Source: Streptococcus downei MFe28 (GTDB taxonomy: Bacteria > Bacillota > Bacilli > Lactobacillales > Streptococcaceae). From it: a stretch of DNA of 64,000 nucleotides. The notes below the pieces were generated by a model, which saw nothing but the letters and a program-made list of their open reading frames with translations, searched no databases and had not been told where the DNA came from. The stretch is from contig NZ_UHFA01000002.1 of NCBI RefSeq assembly GCF_900459175.1, positions 868,001 to 932,000 on the forward strand, written 5' to 3'. Shown here one piece after another: positions 15,611-24,571 of the stretch. Within the stretch, counting starts at the first letter, position 1. Every line of letters begins with the position of its first letter. Position numbers and translations under genes: made by a program.

Positions 15611-15614
15611 AAGG

Positions 15615-15640
15615 AGCTGGGCTAATAGCCTAGCTTTTTT
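15615..15640 (+). terminator. Terminator downstream of cvfB
   Basis: AGCTGGGCTA pairs with TAGCCTAGCT, then TTTTTT. It now lies beyond the inserted repeat A, so the cvfB transcript probably includes the repeat. Confidence 0.75.
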
Positions 15641-15733
15641 GATAGAAATCTGGGGTTGTTTTCTCCTGCCTTGAGGGGTAATGGGGGAGTAGAAAACGTG
15701 CAGACTTGTAGCTGATAAAGAAGGTTTAAGACG

Positions 15734-15752
15734 TGATAAGAATTGCCTATCA
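15734..15752 (+). promoter_or_regulatory. Candidate CysR/CmbR-type LysR box
   Basis: TGATA-N9-TATCA is present exactly, within the longer palindrome GTGATA..TATCAC. In streptococci this motif has been linked to LysR-type regulators of cysteine and sulfur genes. It is 80 bases before the binding-protein start codon, a normal activator position. Confidence 0.65.
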
Positions 15753-15832
15753 CTTGATTGGTTTTAAATATTTGTTTGCCTTCATCAAAGGTGGTAAGAT
15801 AATTTTATACTTAAAAAGGTTAGGAGTTTTTT

Positions 15833-16660
15833 ATGAAACTTAAAAATATTGTGAAATTGGGTGCCGTTGCGGTGGCTTCTGTCGCTATTTTAGCAGCCTG
15901 TGGCTCCAAATCTTCCGGCAAAGAAACGGTTAACTTTGCCACGGTTGGGACGACCAATCCCTTCTCTTATGAGGACAAGGATAGCAACCTGACTGGTTAC
16001 GATATTGAAGTGGCCAAGGCTGTTTTCAAGGGTTCTAAAAAGTACGAGGTTAAATTCAAAAAGACCGAATGGTCATCTGTTTTTGATGGCCTTGGTTCTG
16101 GAAAATACCAGATGGCCGGAAACAATATCTCCTATGATAAGGATCGGGCCAAACGCTACCTCTACTCTGAGCCTACAGGGACAACGCCAACGGTCTTGAC
16201 CGTTGGTAAGGACAGCGATATTCAATCTTTTGATGATATTGGTGGCCACTCAACCCAAGTCGTTCAAGGGACAACAACCGCCAAGCAATTGGAAGACTAC
16301 AATAAGAAGCACTCTGATAATCAGGTTAAAATCAATTACACAGAAGAAGATATTCCACAAATTCTGCGGAGTTTGAACGATGGTAAGTTTGACTTTAAAC
16401 TCTTTGATGCACCAACTGTTAATGCGGTTATCAAGAGTCAGAATCTCTCAAACTTGAAGACTATTGATGTGCCATCTGACCAAAAGCCATTCATCTACTT
16501 TGTCTTCTCTAATGACCAAAAGGATCTGCAAAAGTTTGTCAACAAGCGTTTGGAAAAACTGCAAAAGGACGGAACTCTTTCTAGGTTAGCTGAGAAATAT
16601 CTGGGCAACAAGGATTATGTGCCAACAGCTAAGGACATGAAGGTGCCTTCTAATAAATAG
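15833..16660 (+). CDS. Amino-acid ABC transporter substrate-binding lipoprotein (probably cystine/sulfur amino acid)
   Basis: The 275-residue lipoprotein has a signal peptide ending in the lipobox LAACGS (Cys22). The rest is the family 3 solute-binding fold: FSYEDKDSNLTGYDIEVAKAVF, the SGKYQMAGNNISYDKDRAKRYLYSEP hinge region, and a C-terminal ISRLAEKYLG-like end. The TGATA-N9-TATCA box upstream and the neighbouring metQ-metN-metI point to sulfur amino acids such as cystine. This gene and metQ each have their own promoter and terminator. It corresponds in position to atmA beside atmBDE in S. mutans, if memory serves. No permease or ATPase of its own is adjacent, so it may work with a transporter elsewhere. 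Confidence 0.85.
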   Translation: MKLKNIVKLGAVAVASVAILAACGSKSSGKETVNFATVGTTNPFSYEDKDSNLTGYDIEVAKAVFKGSKKYEVKFKKTEWSSVFDGLGSGKYQMAGNNISYDKDRAKRYLYSEPTGTTPTVLTVGKDSDIQSFDDIGGHSTQVVQGTTTAKQLEDYNKKHSDNQVKINYTEEDIPQILRSLNDGKFDFKLFDAPTVNAVIKSQNLSNLKTIDVPSDQKPFIYFVFSNDQKDLQKFVNKRLEKLQKDGTLSRLAEKYLGNKDYVPTAKDMKVPSNK

Positions 16661-16665
16661 CCGAG

Positions 16666-16686
16666 AAGGGCGCAAGGCCCTTTTTT
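16666..16686 (+). terminator. Terminator after binding-protein gene
   Basis: AAGGGC pairs with GCCCTT across a GCAAG loop, then TTTTTT. Confidence 0.85.
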
Positions 16687-16706
16687 GCTGGTCCAAGGCT
16701 AGAACT

Positions 16707-16723
16707 TATAGTTATTAGCTATA
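16707..16723 (+). promoter_or_regulatory. MET-box-like palindrome upstream of metQ
   Basis: TATAGTTATTAGCTATA is close to the streptococcal MET box TATAGTTtnaaACTATA bound by the LysR regulator MetR/MtaR. It lies about 85 bases upstream of the metQ start. This supports methionine or homocysteine control of the metQ transcript. Confidence 0.65.
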
Positions 16724-16808
16724 TGATCATACAATAATAAACAATTTGAAAGCCTACTGTCCTTATGGGATAATAGACTCACGATAATTAGAAAAGAGGT
16801 CCTCTGAT

Positions 16809-17696
16809 ATGAAGTGGAAAAAGATAATTGGAATTCTCGCGGTAGTGGCTGCAGCAGCCTTCTTCTTGACAGCCTGCGGCTCTAAATCCAGCAGTAAAAA
16901 TGAACTGAAGATTGGGGTCATGACGCTAGATGATTCTAGTAAGCCAATCTGGGATCAGGTCAAGAAGGATATGGCTAAGAAGGGTGTGACCATCAAGCTG
17001 GTTCAATTCTCAGACTATAACCAACCCAATAAGGCCCTCCAAAGTGGTGATGTTGATGTCAATGCCTTCCAACACCATTATTTCCTTGATAACTGGAATA
17101 AAAAAGCAAAATCCAACTTGGTTGTTGTCGGAGACACCTACATCAGCCCAATTCGTTTCTTCTCCAAGGCTAAATCTAATGGCAAGCCTGAATATGCTGA
17201 TGTGAAAGACCTGCCAGAGGGTGCCAAGGTCCTGGTTCCTAATGATGCCACTAATGAAAGTCGCTCTCTCTTCTTACTTCAATCAGCTGGCTTGATTAAG
17301 CTGTCGACTAAAGAAGGTGGCCTAGCTACTCTCAAGGATGTGACTGAAAATCCTAAGGACTTGGATTTCAAGGAAGTAGATGCTAGTCAAACGGCAAGAG
17401 AAGTCAAGTCTGGCGATGTTGATGCTGCAGTTGTTAATAATTCCTTTGTCCAATCGGCCAAGATTTCTTATGATACGGCCATCTATAAAGAAGACGTTTC
17501 AGGAAGCAATGCTAAACAATGGTATAATGTCATTGCGGCTAAGTCAGACTGGAAGAAGTCCAAGAAGGCTGATGCCATTAAGACTTTGCTCAAGGTTTAC
17601 CAAACCGATAAGACGGCTAAAACGATCAACAAGGCAACCAAGGGTGTTGACCAAGCTGTCTGGAAGGGTGCCCCTGAGTTTAAGTCAGCCAAATAA
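16809..17696 (+). CDS. metQ: Methionine ABC transporter substrate-binding lipoprotein
   Basis: A 295-residue NlpA/MetQ-family lipoprotein with lipobox LTACGS (Cys23). Family features are LKIGVMTLDDSSKPIWDQVKKDM, the DVDVNAFQHHYFLD substrate loop, PISPIRFFSKAK-like region and VPNDATNESRSLFLLQSAGLI. It delivers D/L-methionine or related compounds to MetNI. In the usual order metQ is directly followed by metN or by a peptidase gene; here 595 bases mostly occupied by a MITE-like repeat separate it from metN, so its expression may have become partly independent. Confidence 0.92.
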   Translation: MKWKKIIGILAVVAAAAFFLTACGSKSSSKNELKIGVMTLDDSSKPIWDQVKKDMAKKGVTIKLVQFSDYNQPNKALQSGDVDVNAFQHHYFLDNWNKKAKSNLVVVGDTYISPIRFFSKAKSNGKPEYADVKDLPEGAKVLVPNDATNESRSLFLLQSAGLIKLSTKEGGLATLKDVTENPKDLDFKEVDASQTAREVKSGDVDAAVVNNSFVQSAKISYDTAIYKEDVSGSNAKQWYNVIAAKSDWKKSKKADAIKTLLKVYQTDKTAKTINKATKGVDQAVWKGAPEFKSAK

Positions 17697-17706
17697 GCAA
17701 TTACTT

Positions 17707-18224
17707 ATACTCTTCAAAAATCAAAACTATCTCACGGATAAAGTCACTCTATAGTTTTTCATTAGAGTGACTACGAAAACTACAATCGTAGTTTTCTATA
17801 TCCCTGACTAACTCTGTATAAACTGTGGCAACGACAGTTTGTACCTCGTGTCGCATCGTTAACTCACTTTGCTGTATTTACTGAGGAAAGCAAAGCTTTC
17901 CCTATTTCCAACCTCAAAAGGTCTGCCAGACCTTTTGAGCTACCTGCAGTTCGTGCGATGCGGAGCAAAGTTGGTCGATTTCACCAACTTTGTGAGGTTA
18001 GTAAGGGAGCTAGGCAATCGCTATAGAGATTGCCGTTTGGGAGTAAGACAGAAGGGCTTTGACAGATGCCAAAACCTTCGTCGTCTTACCCCAGCAAGGG
18101 TGACTAGCTGTCTGCTGTGCCACAAAGTGGCGCAAAGATAGCAGACACCTACTGCGATATCAGTCACTTTAGTGACTTGATGTCATTGCTCCCTACCTTG
18201 GCTAGATTGATTTTTATTGAGTAT
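17707..18224. repeat. RUP-like MITE, copy B (518 bp)
   Basis: Same ends as copy A. Internal palindromic modules in order: an AGTCACTCTAT..ATTAGAGTGACT hairpin, GAAAACTACAATCGTAGTTTTC, a GAGGAAAGCAAAGCTTTCCC block, AAAGGTCTGCCAGACCTTT, AAAGTTGGTCGATTTCACCAACTTT, GGCAATCGCTATAGAGATTGCC, a CTGTCTGCTGTGCCACAAAG/GATAGCAGACA block, and ATCAGTCACTTTAGTGACTTGAT. It fills nearly all of the gap between metQ and metN. The 90-codon frame inside (17869-18141) is not convincing as a gene. Confidence 0.8.
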
Positions 18225-18291
18225 TAGTTTATAGAAAAGGGGCTGAGAGCACCGAGCTTTCAGCTTTCCTTGTTTTATAGAGGAGAAGAAT

Positions 18292-19353
18292 ATGAGTGAT
18301 GCATTAATTCAACTGGATCATATTGATATTACCTTCCATCAAAAAAAGAAGGAGATTCAGGCTGTTAAGGATGTGACCGTCCATATTAACCAAGGTGACA
18401 TTTATGGAATCGTTGGTTATTCGGGAGCGGGTAAGTCTACCTTAGTCCGAGTGATCAATCTCTTACAGACACCAAATTCAGGATCGGTCAAGGTGGCTGG
18501 ACAGGACCTTTTTAAAGAGGGTCAGGTTCAATTAAAGTCCAATGAGCTAAGGCAGAAAAGACGAGAAATCGGCATGATTTTCCAACATTTTAACCTGATG
18601 GCCCAAAAGACGGCTCGACAAAATGTCGCCTTTGCCCTCAAGCACAGCGACCTGTCTAAGGAAGCCAAGGCCAAGAAGGTTGAGGAACTCTTGGATTTGG
18701 TCGGTTTAGCAGACAGGGCTGAAAACTACCCAGCCCAGTTGTCTGGTGGTCAGAAGCAGCGGGTGGCCATTGCGCGTGCCCTAGCCAATGACCCCAAGAT
18801 TCTGATTTCTGATGAATCGACCTCTGCCTTGGACCCTAAGACGACCAAGCAGATTTTGGCCCTCCTGCAGGATCTAAATAAGAAGCTGGGGCTGACGGTG
18901 GTCATGATCACCCACGAGATGCAGATTGTTAAGGATATCTGTAACCGAGTGGCTGTCATGCAAAATGGCTCCCTGATTGAAGAAGGAACGGTTCTGGATA
19001 TTTTCTCAAATCCTAAGGAAGAATTGACCCAGGACTTCATCAAAACGGCTACAGGTATTGATGATGCTCTGGTAAAGATTAACCGTCAGGACGTTGTCGC
19101 GAATTTGAAGCCCGGCAATCAGATTGTTCTCCTGCGTTACGCAGGTTCTTCAACAGATGAACCCCTCCTCAACACCATTTACAAGGAATATGAAGTCTTA
19201 GCTAATATTCTTTATGCTAATATCGAAATCTTAGACGATACTCCGGTTGGTGAGATGGTTGTTGTTCTGTCAGGCCAAAGAGTTGCTCAGGCTTTAGAAG
19301 CCATTGAAGCGGCAGGTGTTTCTGTTTCTATTTTGAAGGGAGGTCAAGCATGA
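18292..19353 (+). CDS. metN: Methionine ABC transporter ATP-binding protein
   Basis: The 353-residue ATPase has Walker [10 protein letters not shown], the Q-loop IFQHFNLM, signature [15 protein letters not shown] and Walker [14 protein letters not shown]. Its C-terminal ~90 residues form the NIL domain that senses methionine and inhibits transport (trans-inhibition). ATG 18292 has AGAGGAGAAG upstream. The last bases overlap metI (ATGA). It follows the long repeat, from which any transcription would have to pass or start anew. Confidence 0.94.
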   Translation: MSDALIQLDHIDITFHQKKKEIQAVKDVTVHINQGDIYGIVGYSGAGKSTLVRVINLLQTPNSGSVKVAGQDLFKEGQVQLKSNELRQKRREIGMIFQHFNLMAQKTARQNVAFALKHSDLSKEAKAKKVEELLDLVGLADRAENYPAQLSGGQKQRVAIARALANDPKILISDESTSALDPKTTKQILALLQDLNKKLGLTVVMITHEMQIVKDICNRVAVMQNGSLIEEGTVLDIFSNPKEELTQDFIKTATGIDDALVKINRQDVVANLKPGNQIVLLRYAGSSTDEPLLNTIYKEYEVLANILYANIEILDDTPVGEMVVVLSGQRVAQALEAIEAAGVSVSILKGGQA

Positions 19354-20042
19354 TTGATTTACTTCAGCAATATTTTCCCAATGCCCATTCCTTAGGCTGG
19401 ACCGGTGATTATGGTTGGTGGGCTGCCATCGTGGCTACTATTTATATGACCTTCTGGAGCTTCCTGATTGGGGGCGCTCTAGGTCTGGTCCTTGGTCTCT
19501 TCCTAGTTCTGACAGGGCCAGGTGGGATTATCGCGAACCGCTATGTTTTCTGGGTTTTGGATAAGTTAGTTTCCATTTTCCGGGCCTTCCCTTTCATTAT
19601 TTTGCTGGCTATTTTGTCTGGCTTTACCAAATTTTTGGTCGGTCAACAAATTGGGACAACGGCAGCCTTGGTCCCTCTGTCCGCAGCGACCTTCCCCTTC
19701 TTTGCTCGTCAGGTTCAGGTGGTCTTTTCGGATATGGACCGTGGTGTCATTGAGGCTGGTCAAGCCAGTGGTGCCACCCTCTGGGACATCATCAAGATTT
19801 ACTTGACTGAGGGTCTGCCAGAATTGATTCGGGTGGCCACTGTGACCTTGATTTCCCTGGTTGGTGAAACCGCTATGGCAGGTGCTGTTGGTGCCGGTGG
19901 CCTCGGAGATATGGCTATTAATAAGGGATTTAATATCTTTGAAACAGATGTGACCATTGTGGCAACCGTCTTTATCCTCCTCCTGATTTTTATTATCCAA
20001 TTTACTGGTGATTTCTTAACGAGAAAGCTCAGCCATAAATAA
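19350..20042 (+). CDS. metI: Methionine ABC transporter permease
   Basis: The 230-residue permease has five membrane segments and the MetI-type coupling (EAA) loop [28 protein letters not shown]. It forms the channel with MetN, to which it is translationally coupled by a 4-base overlap. The length is typical. The operon ends just after it. Confidence 0.94.
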   Translation: MIDLLQQYFPNAHSLGWTGDYGWWAAIVATIYMTFWSFLIGGALGLVLGLFLVLTGPGGIIANRYVFWVLDKLVSIFRAFPFIILLAILSGFTKFLVGQQIGTTAALVPLSAATFPFFARQVQVVFSDMDRGVIEAGQASGATLWDIIKIYLTEGLPELIRVATVTLISLVGETAMAGAVGAGGLGDMAINKGFNIFETDVTIVATVFILLLIFIIQFTGDFLTRKLSHK

Positions 20043-20057
20043 TCAAGATAAATTCCC

Positions 20058-20102
20058 AAAGCACTCCAGAGCTTGGTCAAGCTATTCCGGGGTGCTTTTT
20101 TC
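20058..20102 (+). terminator. Terminator of metNI
   Basis: AAGCACTCC pairs with GGGGTGCTT, with an inner AGCTTGGTCAAGCT hairpin, followed by TTTTTT. Confidence 0.85.
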
Positions 20103-20137
20103 GTGTAAACGACATCATGGTAGGAAAGAAACTGTTA

Positions 20138-20240
20138 ATACTCTTCGAAAATCAAAATTTATCGTCGTTAACTCACCTTGCCATACCCCGGTACTGTCTT
20201 CGGTTCGTTGCCTTGGCTACTTTTGATTTTTATTGAGTAT
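20138..20240. repeat. RUP-like MITE, copy C (103 bp)
   Basis: The shortest member: ATACTCTTCGAAAATCAAAA at one end, TTTTGATTTTTATTGAGTAT at the other, and only the GTTAACTCACCTTGCCATAC module between. At about 100 bp it is close in size and ends to the pneumococcal RUP element. Confidence 0.8.
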
Positions 20241-20337
20241 TAGTCAAGAGATGGATCCAACAGTCTGGGAGACTGTTAGAGAAGGGGGCGAGGCGAGAAA
20301 ACTGACAGCCCTGCTCTAGCAATTTTCTCTCGCTTCC

Positions 20338-20373
20338 TTACAAAATTGTAAGTTTCCTGACTAGAATTGTAAG
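20338..20373 (+). promoter_or_regulatory. Candidate response-regulator operator
   Basis: TTACAAAATTGTAA is a 14-bp palindrome (20338-20351). Its second half, AATTGTAAG, is directly repeated 21 bases later (20365-20373), two helical turns away. This spacing suits a dimeric OmpR-type regulator such as BceR. It lies upstream of bceAB but is now separated from bceA by repeat D. Confidence 0.45.
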
Positions 20374-20432
20374 GGTGAGACTGGTCATTTTCGATAAACT
20401 AGAGGTAGAAAAGTTAAAGGGATTTGTTGGTA

Positions 20433-20953
20433 ATACTCTTCAAAAATCAAAACTATCCCACGGATAAAGTCACTCTATGGTTTCTCATTAGAGTGACTAC
20501 GAAAACTACGATTGTAGTTTTCTATATCCCTGACTAATTTCATAAAAACTGTATCATTGACAGTCCTTACTCCATATCGCATCGTTAACTCATTTTGCCG
20601 TGCTTACTGAGGAAAGCAAAGCTTTCCCTATTTCCAACCTCAAAAGGTCTACTAGACCTTTTGAGCTACCTGCAGTTCGTGCGATGCAGAGCAAAGTTGG
20701 TCGATTTCACCAACTTTGTGAGGTTAGTAAAGGAGTTAGGCAATCGCTATGAAGATTGTGCCGTTTGGGAGTAAGACAGAAGGGCTTTGACAGATGTCAA
20801 AACCTTCGTTGTCTTTCCCCAGCAAGGGTGACTAGCTGTCTGCTGTGCCACAAAGTGGCGCAAAGATAGCAGACACCTACTGCGACATCAGTCACTTTAG
20901 TGACTTGATGTCATTGCTCCTTGCCTCGACTATTTTTGATTTTTTTGGAGTAT
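20433..20953. repeat. RUP-like MITE, copy D (521 bp)
   Basis: Nearly the same module order as copy B, with small changes inside palindromes that keep pairing, such as AGGTCTACTAGACCT here against AGGTCTGCCAGACCT in copy B. It sits 190 bases after copy C, between the candidate operator and bceA. Apart from the operator region, the 1045-base gap from metI to bceA holds only repeats C and D and a TATAAT at 21063. Confidence 0.8.
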
Positions 20954-21087
20954 AAGAGCCCCTATAAATTTAAAAGGATGGTCACCATTTGATGTGGGTC
21001 TGCTCTATAAGATTTAATACTCACTGGGCAAATTCAAGAAATAAAATCCATCGACTTTAGGCTATAATAGTTAGAAAGAGGTTTGCT

Positions 21088-21840
21088 ATGTTACTAGAAA
21101 TCAATCATTTGGAGAAGGTTTTTCGCACCCGCTTTTCTAAGGAAGAGACTAGGGCGCTACAGGATGTTGACTTTAAGGTTGATGATGGGGAATTTATCGC
21201 TATTATGGGAGAGTCGGGCTCTGGGAAAACCACCCTGCTCAACATTCTGGCAACCTTGGAGAAACCAAGCAAGGGCTCGGTTATTCTCAACGGTCAGGAC
21301 ATTACCAAAATCAAGGAAGGCAAGTTAGCCAACTATCGGTTGAAAAATTTAGGCTTCGTCTTCCAGGAGTTTAACCTTCTAGACACCCTCTCGGTTCGGG
21401 ATAATATCTTTCTTCCCTTGGTGCTGGACCGCAAGGGTTACCAGGAGATGTCCCATCGTTTGCAGGATTTGGCGCCTCTTTTGCGGATTGGAGATTTGCT
21501 GGATAAGCGCCCCTTTGAGCTATCTGGTGGTCAGAAGCAGCGGGTGGCTATCGCTAGGAGTCTGATTACCAATCCACAGATTCTGCTAGCAGATGAACCG
21601 ACAGCAGCTCTAGATTTTCGCAATTCAGAAGACCTGCTCAACCTTTTTGAAACCATTAATCAGCAAGGGCAGATCATTCTCATGGTTACCCACTCAGCAA
21701 TTGCAGCCAGCCATGCCAAGCGTGTCCTTTTCATCAAGGATGGTCGCATTTTTCACCAATTTTATCGTGGGGAGAAGACCAATCAGGATTTTAGTAAGGA
21801 AATTTCCTTGGCCGTGTCAGCCTTGTTAGGAGGTGATTAG
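21088..21840 (+). CDS. bceA: Bce-type ABC transporter, ATP-binding protein
   Basis: The 250-residue ATPase has Walker A GESGSGKTT, Q-loop FVFQEFNLLDTLSVRDNIFLP, signature LSGGQKQR and Walker B ILLADEPTAALD; FQEFNLLD and the following region are typical of the peptide-resistance (BceA/BcrA, MacB-like) branch. It pairs with the FtsX-like permease downstream to free lipid II-cycle targets from antibiotics such as bacitracin or lantibiotics. A short leader carries GAAAGAGG. Confidence 0.88.
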   Translation: MLLEINHLEKVFRTRFSKEETRALQDVDFKVDDGEFIAIMGESGSGKTTLLNILATLEKPSKGSVILNGQDITKIKEGKLANYRLKNLGFVFQEFNLLDTLSVRDNIFLPLVLDRKGYQEMSHRLQDLAPLLRIGDLLDKRPFELSGGQKQRVAIARSLITNPQILLADEPTAALDFRNSEDLLNLFETINQQGQIILMVTHSAIAASHAKRVLFIKDGRIFHQFYRGEKTNQDFSKEISLAVSALLGGD

Positions 21841-21841
21841 G

Positions 21842-23797
21842 ATGTTCTATCTCAAACTAGCAATACGTAATCTGAAAAACTCCCTTGGCCAATATGGTCC
21901 CTTTATGCTGGCCAGCCTCCTCCTCTTTTCTTTGACCTGCTCAACCCTCTTGATTTTACTCAGTCCCATGGGGGAGGGAATGAGCATAGGTGCCATGACC
22001 TTGGTACTGGGTGCAATTGTCCTCTCTATTTTCTCCCTGATTATGGAGCGTTATAGCTATAAGATCCTGCTCAAGCAAAGGAGTCGAGAATTTGGTCTCT
22101 ACAATATCTTGGGCATGAATAAGCGTCAGGTCGGTTGGATAGCGACTATAGAGCTAGGTCTAATTTTTCTTGGCCTTATGGTCTTTGGTATCATTTTCAG
22201 CTCAGTTTTCTCCAAGTTTCTCTACCTGATCTTTGTCAACATTATCAACTACGACAAGCTCAATCTGAAATTGACCGTGTTGCCCTTTGTTCTAACCTTC
22301 GTCATATTTGCTCTGATTTTTTTTGTCTTGGATTTGACGGCCCTCTGGCATATCCGAAAATCCTCTCCCTTGAATCTCTTTTCCAAGCAGGAACAAGGTG
22401 AAAAAGAACCTCGGGGTAATCTGATTCTAGCCGGTTTGGGCGTTGGGGCCTTAGCTTATGCCTATTATCTAGCCGTCTCTTCCAAAGATTCTGCTGCCTT
22501 GACTGTCCTCTTTCGCTTCTTCTGGGCCGTTCTCCTGGTCATAGCAGGAACGTATCTTTTCTACATCAGCTTTATGACCTGGTATCTCAAACATCGTCGC
22601 AAAAACAAGGCCTATTTTTACCAGCCTCAACACTTTGTTTCCACTTCGCAGATGATTTTTCGGATGAAGCAAAATGCCAGCGGTCTCGCTAGTATCACCC
22701 TTCTGGCCGTCATGGCCTTGGTGACCATCGGCACAACGGTCTCCCTCTACAGCAATACCCAGTCAGTAGCGGATAGATATTATCCAAAGGAAATTCGCAT
22801 TTCTTATCATACAAAAGGCGATGAAGGTCCCAAGCTCTTCAAGCATGATGTTTTGGATAAATTAGGAAAGTCAGATGACGGAGTTGTTGATTATACGACT
22901 AGTGTGATTGCCACACCAATCGGTAAAGAAAAAGAAATAAATGTGGATGCTTCAAATGTCTTGAAGATGTCTGCCTCAAAAACAAGTTTTGTCTATCTCA
23001 TCACTCAGGATGATTTCCGTAAGTTAGGCAATGATTTGCCTAAGTTGAAAGATAACCAAGCTGCCTTTTATGGGGATGGAGGTAAGACTCAATTAGATCA
23101 GTTAACTATATTTGGAAATAAATACCAAATCCGTAAGAATTTTAAACAAGTTCATTTACCAGAAACGGTTGTAACCTATAATGTAGGGGTGCTAGTTCTA
23201 GCAAATCAAGACCAGGTTCAATCAATTGAGGATGCCTATAAGCCCTATCTTTCTAAGATCACTACCATAGGTCAAACCTATACAGCCTATCTAGACTTAT
23301 CCGATAAGGAGCTCAAGGAAATTTCTCCTGATGGCCTAACAGTCGGTCAAGGAAAACAGGTCGGGGTTATTAATACCAAGCAGGCCTACTTGTCAGATGG
23401 TTACAAACTCTTCGGTGGCCTCCTCTTTACCGGTTTCTTGCTGGGAATTTCCTTCCTCCTAGGTGTCGCCTTGATTGTTTACTACAAGCAATACTCCGAA
23501 GGACACGAGGACAAGAAGTCCTACAAGATTCTGCAGGAGGTTGGCATGAGCTCCAAGCAGGTTAGAAAGACCATCAACTCCCAAGTCATCTTTGTCTTCT
23601 TCATGCCTCTGGCCATCGCCACCATTCACTTTCTCTTTGCTATTCCCATGCTTAAGCAGATGCTCTTGCTCTTTGGAGTGACAAGTTCAAATCTGGTTTA
23701 TCTGGTCAGCGGACTGACCATTGTGGCCATCGGTTTGATTTATTTCATCATCTATCGCCTAACCAGTCGAACCTACTACCGAATTATCGAACGTTAG
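21842..23797 (+). CDS. bceB: Bce-type ABC transporter permease
   Basis: A 651-residue FtsX-family permease with ten membrane segments and the diagnostic large extracellular domain of about 200 residues (about 310-525) between segments 7 and 8. In this family that domain recognises the antibiotic-target complex and signals to the short histidine kinase. I chose ATG 21842, seven bases after AGGAGGTG, rather than the in-frame GTG at 21833 inside the bceA end. It is coupled to bceA and followed by bceRS. Specificity cannot be read from the sequence. Confidence 0.87.
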   Translation: MFYLKLAIRNLKNSLGQYGPFMLASLLLFSLTCSTLLILLSPMGEGMSIGAMTLVLGAIVLSIFSLIMERYSYKILLKQRSREFGLYNILGMNKRQVGWIATIELGLIFLGLMVFGIIFSSVFSKFLYLIFVNIINYDKLNLKLTVLPFVLTFVIFALIFFVLDLTALWHIRKSSPLNLFSKQEQGEKEPRGNLILAGLGVGALAYAYYLAVSSKDSAALTVLFRFFWAVLLVIAGTYLFYISFMTWYLKHRRKNKAYFYQPQHFVSTSQMIFRMKQNASGLASITLLAVMALVTIGTTVSLYSNTQSVADRYYPKEIRISYHTKGDEGPKLFKHDVLDKLGKSDDGVVDYTTSVIATPIGKEKEINVDASNVLKMSASKTSFVYLITQDDFRKLGNDLPKLKDNQAAFYGDGGKTQLDQLTIFGNKYQIRKNFKQVHLPETVVTYNVGVLVLANQDQVQSIEDAYKPYLSKITTIGQTYTAYLDLSDKELKEISPDGLTVGQGKQVGVINTKQAYLSDGYKLFGGLLFTGFLLGISFLLGVALIVYYKQYSEGHEDKKSYKILQEVGMSSKQVRKTINSQVIFVFFMPLAIATIHFLFAIPMLKQMLLLFGVTSSNLVYLVSGLTIVAIGLIYFIIYRLTSRTYYRIIER

Positions 23798-23822
23798 CTC
23801 TGCTGGAAGGCAAAATTTACAG

Positions 23823-23850
23823 AAAAAGGCTCTCAAATGAGGGCCTTTTT
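23823..23850 (+). terminator. Terminator between bceB and bceR
   Basis: AAAAAGGC pairs with GCCTTTTT across a 12-base partly paired loop, so bceRS has its own promoter. Confidence 0.75.
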
Positions 23851-23905
23851 GGTAAAATAGCAGTGATGATCCGAAAAGAGCACCAACCAGAAAGAAAGGA
23901 CAGTC

Positions 23906-24571
23906 ATGGCACATCAAGGGAAAATTTTTATTGTCGAAGATGATCCAACCATCGTCAAGCTGCTTAAGGACCACCTGTCTATCGACTATCAGGTGGAAGC
24001 CAGTCAAAATTTTCGGGATGTCCGCAGAGAGGTCGAAGCCAGCCAAGCGGATTTGATCTTGATGGATATTACGCTGCCTTATTTCAATGGCTTTTATTGG
24101 ACAACAGAGATTCGTAAGACCATGACCCTACCCATCATTTTTATCTCCTCCAGCGATGATGAGATGGATATGGTCATGGCTCTCAATATGGGCGGTGATG
24201 ACTTTATTTCTAAACCCTTCTCCCTGCCTCTTCTGGATGCTAAGATTCAAGCCTTTCTCCGTCGGGTCCAGCTCTTTACCAGCGATGATTTTCATTTGGA
24301 AGATTTTACTCTTAGCCGAGAAGGAGTTCTCTCAAATGGTTCAGGTCAAGTCAGCCTGTCGCCAACGGAAAATAAGATTTTGATTATTCTTCTTTCCCAT
24401 CAAAATCAGGTGGTTTCTAAGGAGGAACTCTTGGAAAAGCTCTGGGAAAATGAAAATTTTATTGACCAGAATACCCTCAGTGTCAATATGACTCGCTTAA
24501 GAAAGAAGGTCAGCCCACTGGGCTTTGAGCATATTCACACCGTGAGAGGAGTTGGCTATCTACTCAAATGA
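23906..24571 (+). CDS. bceR: Bce-type response regulator
   Basis: The 221-residue OmpR-family regulator has a receiver with VEDDPTIVKLL, phospho-acceptor Asp in LILMDITLP, the FISSSD switch and SKPF lysine. The winged helix follows (LSPTENKILIILLSHQNQVVSKEELLEKLW...VNMTRLRKKV). It should activate bceAB when phosphorylated. It overlaps bceS by four bases (ATGA). Confidence 0.9.
   Translation: MAHQGKIFIVEDDPTIVKLLKDHLSIDYQVEASQNFRDVRREVEASQADLILMDITLPYFNGFYWTTEIRKTMTLPIIFISSSDDEMDMVMALNMGGDDFISKPFSLPLLDAKIQAFLRRVQLFTSDDFHLEDFTLSREGVLSNGSGQVSLSPTENKILIILLSHQNQVVSKEELLEKLWENENFIDQNTLSVNMTRLRKKVSPLGFEHIHTVRGVGYLLK

Noticed and set aside
17869..18141. Reading frame of 90 codons (MLYLLRKAK...), with counterparts in repeats E (59615-59851) and F (60595-60789)
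   Set aside because: It lies wholly inside the MITE family, is built from palindromic modules, differs in length and reading-frame end among copies, and lacks a ribosome binding site. Repetition of the frame follows from repetition of the DNA.
21040..21068. Sigma-A promoter immediately upstream of bceA
   Set aside because: TATAAT at 21063 is good, but no -35 is visible at 16-18 bases and the leader would be only about 13 bases. I mention it as a possible secondary promoter only.
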